Shown piece by piece: positions 58,393 to 64,000 of a stretch of 64,000 nt of DNA. The translations under genes and the position numbers were made by a program. Every line of letters begins with the position of its first letter. Positions within the stretch are counted from its first letter, which is position 1. A model generated the notes under the pieces. The model did not search any database. It was given only the letters and a program-made list of their open reading frames with translations, and was not told the origin of the DNA. Source of the stretch: Sphingomonas sp. R-74633 (lineage in GTDB: Bacteria > Pseudomonadota > Alphaproteobacteria > Sphingomonadales > Sphingomonadaceae); assembly GCF_013416555.1 (NCBI RefSeq), contig NZ_JACCFG010000002.1, positions 248,001 through 312,000 on the forward strand. The letters run 5' to 3'.

Positions 58393-59708
58393 ACGACGAC
58401 CTCCGACTGGGGCGGCGCGAGCTGATCGCTGCCGCCGCGCTCGGCGCCGCCGGGGGCATCCCCCCGGCGGACGCGGCCATTCTCCGCCGCAAACCGGCGC
58501 CTCCGGACTTTTTGTGGGGCACGGCGATCTCCGCCTATCAAAGCGAAGGCAACAACACGAACGCCGACGCCTGGCTGATGGAGAACATGCAGCCGAGCAT
58601 GTTCAAGGAGCGATCGGGCGACGCCTGCGACTCCTATCATCGCTATGCCGAGGACTTCGCGCTGGCCGCGAAGCTGGGGTTCAACAGCTATAGGCTGGGC
58701 GTCGAATGGGCGCGGATCGAGCCGAGCGAGGGGCATTTCTCGAACGCCGAGCTCGATCATTACGCCAGGATGCTCGAGAGTTGCCGTGAGCACGGCCTGC
58801 GTCCGATCGTGACGCTCAACCATTTCACTACGCCGCTCTGGTTCGCGAAACGTGGCGGCTTCGAAGTGGCCGACGCGCCGCAGCTGTTCGCGCGCTATTG
58901 CCGCAAGGTCGCCGAGCGGCTGGGCGGGCTGATGCACATGGCGACGACCTTCAACGAGGCGAATATCCGCCTGCTGGTCGACATGATGCCGGGGATCAGC
59001 GCCTTCGTGCCGGTGGTGAAGGCCGCGATCGCCGCAGCGGCCAAGGCGACCGACTCGCCCAAATTCTCGCGGCTCGCTTATGCCGATGCCGCGGTGGTCT
59101 CACCGATCATGCAACAGGCGCACCGTTTGGCGTATGCAGCGATCAAGGAAGTGCGCCCCGCCCTGCCCGTCGGCATCACGCTGACTACGCAGGACGTGCA
59201 GGCCGACACGCCCGAGCGCGCGGCCTATTGGCGCGACAAGCTGTATGGCGGCTGGGTGCAGGTGGCGCGCGAGGCGGCCGACTTCTTCGGCGTGCAGACC
59301 TATACGCGCTTCGTGTTCGACGCAAACGGCATGGTCGCTCCGGCCAAGGACGCCGAGATGACGATGGCGGGGTATGAGTTCTACCCGCAGGCGCTGGCCA
59401 ACACGATCCGCTGGGCGCACCGCGAGATCGGCAAGCCGATCTATGTGACCGAGAGCGGCATCGCCGCCAAGGACGACGCGCGGCGCATCGCATTCATCGA
59501 CCAGGCGCTGGACGGCGTGCGGCAATGCCTGGACGAGGGCATCCCGGTGCATTCCTATCTCTACTGGTCGCTGCTCGACAATTTCGAGTGGACGTCGGGC
59601 TATGGCGTGCCGTTCGGGCTGGTCGCCGTCGACCGCGAGACGTTCAAGCGCACGCCTCGGCCGAGTGCGTGGCACCTGGGCGGGATCGCGCGGGCGAACC
59701 GGATTTGA
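58389..59708 (+). CDS. Glycoside hydrolase family 1 (beta-glucosidase-like), Tat-exported
   Basis: The 439-residue protein starts at GTG 58389 in a GTGA overlap with the SDR gene. A Tat leader (LGRRELIAAAALGAAGGIPPADA) is followed by the GH1 barrel: FLWGTAISAYQSEG, SYRLGVEWARIEPSEG, the acid/base Glu at 190 in TTFNEAN and the nucleophile Glu at 355 in YVTESG. Typical GH1 enzymes have NEP and TENG; here the proline is Ala and the Asn is Ser, so it is an unusual branch. It is shorter than the usual 450-480 residues but has both glutamates. Cleavage of a beta-glucoside in the periplasm is likely. Confidence 0.88.
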   Translation: MNDDLRLGRRELIAAAALGAAGGIPPADAAILRRKPAPPDFLWGTAISAYQSEGNNTNADAWLMENMQPSMFKERSGDACDSYHRYAEDFALAAKLGFNSYRLGVEWARIEPSEGHFSNAELDHYARMLESCREHGLRPIVTLNHFTTPLWFAKRGGFEVADAPQLFARYCRKVAERLGGLMHMATTFNEANIRLLVDMMPGISAFVPVVKAAIAAAAKATDSPKFSRLAYADAAVVSPIMQQAHRLAYAAIKEVRPALPVGITLTTQDVQADTPERAAYWRDKLYGGWVQVAREAADFFGVQTYTRFVFDANGMVAPAKDAEMTMAGYEFYPQALANTIRWAHREIGKPIYVTESGIAAKDDARRIAFIDQALDGVRQCLDEGIPVHSYLYWSLLDNFEWTSGYGVPFGLVAVDRETFKRTPRPSAWHLGGIARANRI

Positions 59709-59767
59709 ACCGATTCAGGCAGGAGCCTGCCGAACCAAGGCCCCGGTTCCCGCTTGATCCGCCGATA

Positions 59768-59800
59768 CGCGTCGGTACGGCTGGAGGCCGCACCGACGCG
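59768..59800. terminator. Stable hairpin between convergent GH1 and TonB receptor genes
   Basis: CGCGTCGGT and ACCGACGCG form a nine-base-pair stem with an inner CGGC/GCCG. No T-run is present on either strand, so it may act as a weak or rho-independent-like end. Confidence 0.5.
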
Positions 59801-59820
59801 CAGTATTCAGCAGTGCAAGC

Positions 59821-62800
59821 TCAGAAATTGAAGCTCGCGCCGGCGCTGAAATTGCGGCCGACGAGCCCGGCGTAGTGCCAGCTGCTGAGGTAGTTCGGGT
59901 TGCTGGTATAGGCGCCCGATGCAAGCGGCGAGCGTGCGTTGGTCAGGTTCTGGATGTTGAGGAAGAAGCGGAACTGGTCGTTCACCCGCACCCCGGCATT
60001 CAGGTCGACATAGATGAACGGGCGGATATAGCACCCCTTGCTGGTGTCGCCGCCCGCCGGCACGGGGGCCAGCGTGTGACTGCACGACAGGTCGATCTCG
60101 CCGTTGACGGGCGTGATCTCGTCCGCCGCGACCTGCTTGATCCGGCCGACATAATAGGCCGTCGTGGTGAGCGAGAAGTTGCCGACTTCCAGTGAGTTCT
60201 GCCAGTTGCCGCGCAGGTTCGGCGTGCCGCCACCCGACGACAGCTCGTACGGTCCGAGCGTACCCGCGTACTTCTGCACCACGCCGGCAGGCGTGACCAG
60301 GTCGAGGCGGAGCACCCGAGTGACGTCGAGGCGGCTGATCAGGCGCACGCCGTCAGCCAGCGGAATGTTCGCGCTCGCCTGCATGTCGATGCCCGAGCTC
60401 ACCTGATAGTTGGCGTTGACGTAGGGCACGTTGAACACCAGCAGGCGCGGCAGCGCATTCGGGTTCGAGGGATCGGGCCCGTCGATGACGTTGCACTTGT
60501 AGCCTGCGCCCACCGCGGCGAGCGCGGCGCAGCCGGCAGTCGCGTTGGTCTGGCCGTAATAGGCCGCGATCGCCTGTGCGCGCAGCGGCCCGCTGACGAT
60601 GAGGTTCGACTTCTTGATGTTGTAATAGTCGGCGGTCAGGCTGAACCAGCGCGTCGGCTTGATGATCGTGCCGATCGTGACGCTACGCGACACTTCCGGC
60701 AGGATGTCGGCGTTGCCCGTGGCACCGCTGCCGATATTGTAGCTGCTCGTATAGGCCGGGTTGCCCGGGTGCGCCGCGACGAAGCTCGCCGGCGGCGTGA
60801 AGGACGAGAAGCCCGAATAGCTGCTGGCCGGGTTGTTCTCCGCAAAGGTCGGCGCGCGGAAGCCCTGCGAGTAGGTGGCGCGGAACGCGACCGCCTCGAT
60901 CGGCGTGAACTTCAGCCCTACCTTCGGCGAGAAATGGCCATAACCCTGCGAATAATGATCGTAACGACCCGAAATATTGAGGTCGACTGCCTTCGTGAAC
61001 GGGGCATCGATCTCGAAGAAGCCGGCGGTCACGGTCTGATTGCCCTGCGCCGATGACGTGTTCAGCGCGTAGAAGTCCAGTGCCGCGTTCTGGTTTCGGT
61101 TCATCAGCGTCTCGCGACGAAGCTGGAAGCCGGCACCCACGTTGAGGTCACCGCCGCCCAGCGTCATCACCGACTTGATGATCGAGCCGCCGATCGTCGC
61201 AACCGTCGAATAGGACGGCGTGGTGACATCCGGCGAGATCTGATTGCGCACTGCGGCGGTGTTCTTCTCCGGATTGACGAAGTTGTAGCTGCCCGTGTTG
61301 ATCGCGTTCAACAGGCCGTTGATATTGATGAAGCCGCGCTGCGTGACGCTGAAATTGTCACGGGCATAGACGCCGTTCAGGCGGAACTTGAAGCCGCTGC
61401 CCAGATCGCCCGAAATGCCCGCCGTGGCGCGGAACACGTCGACATAGCGGTCGCTGCCGGCGGGAATATCGCCGAACAGATAATAGATGCGCGCGGCGCC
61501 CTGGCTGGGATTGGCGGCATAGGCCTGTGCATAGGGGTTGTTCGGATTCAGCCGTCGATCAGCTGCGGTCGCGCAGTTCACGCCCGCCGCGCAGACGTAG
61601 ACCGGCAGGACGATGCCGGGGCTGCTCGAAGCGATCGCCGCGGAACCGCCGAACGGCTGGGTCTGGCGGATCGCCGAAGGCGCGCCGGTGATGCTGACGT
61701 CGGAATGCGAGTAGCTGGCGCTGGCGAATGCCTCCAGATTGTCGCCCAGGCGCACCGAGAGGCGGCTGGTCGTCGAGTAGCGCTGCTGGCGCGGCTGGAT
61801 GATCGAATATTCGTCCGGGATATTATGCGCGCAGCCGGTGCCCTGTGCCGCGCCGCTGGTCACCGTGAAGGTGCCATAGGGGCAGGCATTGGGGTTGAGC
61901 AGCTGATACTGGTTGGTGAGCGGCGTACCGACCTGGCCGGCCAGCGGGTTGTTGAGGTCGCTCTGCGTCACGCGGGTGACGACCGCCTGCGGGTTCGCCG
62001 TGGTCAGCGAGTCATCATTGCGGTTGCGGTCGGTCAGGCCGCTCGGCGTCAGGTCGAGCGTGTTGAACGGGTAGCCGCGCGAGTGGTTGGTGATGTAGCC
62101 GTCGAAGGTGTATTCGCCGTTCAGGTAGAAGTTGAAGCCCTTCTCCTGATAGTCGCCATAGCCCGCGGTCAGCGTCGCACGATAGTGCGAGCCGTCGCCG
62201 TGCTCGGTCGTGCCGCCCTGGACCGATCCTTCGATGCCTTGGAAATTCTTCTTGCTGATCAGGTTGACCACGCCGCCGATCGCGTCCGCGCCGTAAGTCG
62301 AGGACGCGCCGTCCTTCAGCACCTCGATGCGGTCGACGATGCTGAACGGGATCGAGTTCAGGTCGACATAGGCGTTGTGACCGTCGTCATTGAGCGGGAA
62401 GTTCGCCGAGCGAAGCCCGTCGATCAGCACCACGGTCGACGACACGCCGAGGCCGCGCAGCGATACCGCGGCACCGCCGGCCGAGAAGCCGTTGCGGAAA
62501 CCAGTCGAGATCGAGCCGGCGCTGTCGGCCGACACCGAGCGGATCGCGTCCTGCGCGGTGGTGATATTAGCGCGCTGGAGCGTCTCAGAGCTCAGCGTGG
62601 TCACCGGCGAGATCGATGTCGTGTTCGAGTTGCGGAAGAGCGTGCCGGTGACGACGATCTGCGCGGGCTGGGCCGGGTCGGACTGCGCATCGGGCTGCGC
62701 GTCGGGCTGCGCGGTCTCGCCGCCCTGCACTTCGGAGCCCTGCGGCATCGCGGTCTGGTTGGCGATCGCTTCCGCTCCCTGCGCCGGAGCAGCTTCCTGC

Positions 62801-62904
62801 GCATAGGCCGGAGTGGCAATCGCCGTCACAAAGGCCGCAGCCGAAATCCCGTACCGAAGCGTATTAAATACCAGATTCATAAACTTACTGAGGCCTTTTC
62901 CCAT
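59821..62904 (-). CDS. Large TonB-dependent receptor (second of the catabolic island)
   Basis: The 1027-residue protein has a signal peptide (GISAAAFVTAIATPAYA), a glutamine/proline/aspartate-rich linker with repeats (QPDAQPDAQSDPAQPAQ), a TonB box (QIVVTGTLF) and a plug (ISPVTTLSSETLQRANITTAQDAIRSV; AAVSLRGLGVSSTVVLIDGLRSANFPL; IEVLKDGASSTYGADAIGGVVNLISKK). The barrel ends in ASFNF. The VVLIDG and EVLKDGASSTYGADAIGGVVN motifs mark sphingomonad receptors for organic molecules such as oligosaccharides or glycosides. The long acidic linker is unusual. It converges on the GH1 gene. Confidence 0.93.
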   Translation of the reverse strand: MGKGLSKFMNLVFNTLRYGISAAAFVTAIATPAYAQEAAPAQGAEAIANQTAMPQGSEVQGGETAQPDAQPDAQSDPAQPAQIVVTGTLFRNSNTTSISPVTTLSSETLQRANITTAQDAIRSVSADSAGSISTGFRNGFSAGGAAVSLRGLGVSSTVVLIDGLRSANFPLNDDGHNAYVDLNSIPFSIVDRIEVLKDGASSTYGADAIGGVVNLISKKNFQGIEGSVQGGTTEHGDGSHYRATLTAGYGDYQEKGFNFYLNGEYTFDGYITNHSRGYPFNTLDLTPSGLTDRNRNDDSLTTANPQAVVTRVTQSDLNNPLAGQVGTPLTNQYQLLNPNACPYGTFTVTSGAAQGTGCAHNIPDEYSIIQPRQQRYSTTSRLSVRLGDNLEAFASASYSHSDVSITGAPSAIRQTQPFGGSAAIASSSPGIVLPVYVCAAGVNCATAADRRLNPNNPYAQAYAANPSQGAARIYYLFGDIPAGSDRYVDVFRATAGISGDLGSGFKFRLNGVYARDNFSVTQRGFININGLLNAINTGSYNFVNPEKNTAAVRNQISPDVTTPSYSTVATIGGSIIKSVMTLGGGDLNVGAGFQLRRETLMNRNQNAALDFYALNTSSAQGNQTVTAGFFEIDAPFTKAVDLNISGRYDHYSQGYGHFSPKVGLKFTPIEAVAFRATYSQGFRAPTFAENNPASSYSGFSSFTPPASFVAAHPGNPAYTSSYNIGSGATGNADILPEVSRSVTIGTIIKPTRWFSLTADYYNIKKSNLIVSGPLRAQAIAAYYGQTNATAGCAALAAVGAGYKCNVIDGPDPSNPNALPRLLVFNVPYVNANYQVSSGIDMQASANIPLADGVRLISRLDVTRVLRLDLVTPAGVVQKYAGTLGPYELSSGGGTPNLRGNWQNSLEVGNFSLTTTAYYVGRIKQVAADEITPVNGEIDLSCSHTLAPVPAGGDTSKGCYIRPFIYVDLNAGVRVNDQFRFFLNIQNLTNARSPLASGAYTSNPNYLSSWHYAGLVGRNFSAGASFNF

Positions 62905-63219
62905 TTATCGCAGCAGTCACGCCGGGCATCTCGCTCCCGCGTCCTTGCCCAAGATTTATAGGCGGTCCGACCTGCCGGCGGCGCGAAGCTGCGACGTTTT
63001 GTTCCCCTTTTTCCGAAGGACGGCAGCGACAGCGCGAACGTGCGGGCGTCGGTCTTGGCATCCAGACCGGAGGCTGTCTGCCAGCCCCCGGGCGGCCCGT
63101 CGTCCCGCGACTCAGGCTTCCCGCCTTTGCGAGGTGACGATTAGGAAATGGGAACGCTGAGCGTTGAGGCCCAGATACGACAAAGCCAGCTAAGCGCTGG
63201 GCTCAACTGGCTTGGAAGG
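62905..63219. other. Intergenic region with a tRNA terminator hairpin
   Basis: About 315 bases between the TonB receptor start (minus) and tRNA-Tyr (minus). It holds the receptor's promoter (no clear -35/-10 seen) and, at 63183-63213, a hairpin with arms AAGCCAG and CTGGCTT and a weak T-stretch on the minus strand, which probably ends tRNA-Tyr transcription. I see no gene. Confidence 0.6.
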
Positions 63220-63306
63220 TGGTGGACAGGGTAGGGTTCGAACCTACGTAGGAGAAACTCCGGCAGATTTACAGTCTGCTGCCTTTAACCACTCGGCCAC
63301 CTGTCC
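63220..63306 (-). tRNA. tRNA-Tyr (anticodon GTA)
   Basis: The 87-base type II tRNA on the minus strand has acceptor GGACAGG/CCTGTCC, anticodon stem around CAGACTGTAAATCTG (anticodon GTA), a long variable arm (GGAGTTTCTCC) and T-arm AGGTTCGAACCCT, with encoded CCA at 63220-63222. The length and the long variable arm are typical of bacterial tyrosine tRNAs. Confidence 0.95.
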
Positions 63307-63428
63307 ATGGCGCCGTTCGGCGAGAGGGGGGCCAATGCCGAAGCCGGGAGGCCCTGTCAACGCCTTGCGCGCGGGCTTCTGCACGAATAGCGTCCGCCGC
63401 TTCCAAATAGATACGCCACGGGGGGCCT

Positions 63429-64000
63429 TATGCGCCGACTTTCCATCACCATCGCCACGCTGCTCGCTGCCACCGCGATCGCTCCGCTCGCCATCGCCAA
63501 GGGTCCGGACGGCCCGAGCGCGCCGGTCGACAAGCTGGTCGACGAAGGCACCAACCATAGCGAGGTGATGCGAATCGCCCAGTATCTGACCGACGTGATC
63601 GGCGGCCGGCTGACCAACTCGCCCTCGATGCGCCAGGCCGAGGACTGGACGCAGGCCAAGTTCCGCGAATGGGGCCTGACCAATGTCCACAAGGAAGGCT
63701 TCGAGTTCGGCCGCGGCTGGTCCGCCAGGAATGCCAGCGTGAAGATGGTCGCGCCGCGCCCGCTGAGCCTGGTCGCCGCGCCGCTCGCCTGGACGCCGGG
63801 CACGGGCGGGCCGATCACCGGCCAGGTCGTGCTCGCGCCGATGGCCGACGAGGCCGCGCTCGCCCAGTATAAGGGCAAGCTGGCCGGCAAGATCGTGCTG
63901 CTGAGCGACCCCATCGACATCACCGACCCGACCGACCCGGACTTCAAGCGCTATGCCGACGCCGATCTGGACAAGGCCGACACCTTCCAGATGGCCAATG
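63429..64000 (+). CDS. M28-family peptidase, N-terminal part
   Basis: The reading frame runs to the window end (190 codons seen). It has a signal peptide (LSITIATLLAATAIAPLAIAKG) and the early part of an exported M28-like zinc peptidase (IAQYLTDVIGGRLTNSPSMRQAEDWTQAKFREWGLTNV; VLAPMADEAALAQYKGKLAGKIVLLSDP is the protease-associated insert). The zinc ligands lie beyond the window. Relatives are carboxypeptidase Q-like aminopeptidases. ATG 63429 has GGGGGG in front. The family call rests on the N-terminal and insert regions only. Confidence 0.83.

Noticed and set aside
1..64000. CRISPR array, prophage, insertion sequence or integron
   Set aside because: No direct repeats with regular spacers, no transposase, integrase or phage structural genes were found in any frame I read.

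Overview
The window is GC-rich, almost fully coding DNA with no insertion sequence, phage gene, CRISPR array or rRNA operon. It fits a chromosome segment of an alphaproteobacterium of the order Sphingomonadales, probably Sphingomonas or a close relative. The signs are very large TonB-dependent receptors, a DUF3649/PepSY/DUF3325 iron-uptake set, many small sphingomonad-type conserved proteins, and many GTG and TTG starts. The genus is inferred from gene content only; no database search was run.

Layout. 0-5.5 kb: the end of msrB, an exported CHAP protein, an unknown protein, an extensin-like/Nudix pair, an SMP-30 lactonase and a Gfo/Idh/MocA oxidoreductase. 5.7-8.7 kb: a tight four-gene minus-strand operon with an ASST-like propeller, two small membrane proteins and a sulfotransferase. 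8.8-11.3 kb: an OmpR-type two-component pair and an OsmC-like protein. 11.5-18.8 kb: an RND multidrug efflux operon (unknown protein, adaptor, pump, outer-membrane factor) with its TetR repressor and three related operator sites. 19-20.9 kb: a FixJ-type regulator, a GDT1-family manganese exporter under a yybP-ykoY riboswitch, and an RBBP9-like fold without its serine. 21.2-25.9 kb: a Fur-controlled siderophore receptor operon, followed by tRNA-Ala.

26-33.8 kb: a DUF2171 stress protein, an XRE/membrane-protein module with its palindromic operator, a 59-residue CxxC protein, a divergent Mur-ligase/LD-carboxypeptidase pair for peptidoglycan recycling, an acetyltransferase, a methyltransferase and a VOC protein. 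33.9-49.6 kb is mostly housekeeping: thrS, infC (probable ATA start), GH16, 2OG oxygenase, glnD, fpr with a Fur-controlled neighbour, an SDR/TetR pair, grpE, hrcA, two DUF6438-like proteins, rph and rdgB.

49.7-62.9 kb looks like one catabolic island. It holds two TonB-dependent receptors, an acyl-CoA synthetase, an exported carboxylesterase with an MFS importer, a TetR regulator, and an SDR with a Tat-exported GH1 glucosidase. The TetR gene is flanked by two matching operator-like sites, one in front of each operon. A natural reading is uptake, deglycosylation, de-esterification, import, CoA activation and oxidation of an acylated or glycosylated compound. The substrate is unknown, and this is the best candidate for an undescribed system. 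The window ends with tRNA-Tyr and the start of an M28 peptidase.

Several promoters can be read as -35/-10 pairs with 17-bp spacing, each overlapped by a regulator site: efflux operon, XRE module, siderophore receptor, the 42.7-kb iron gene and the SDR-GH1 operon.
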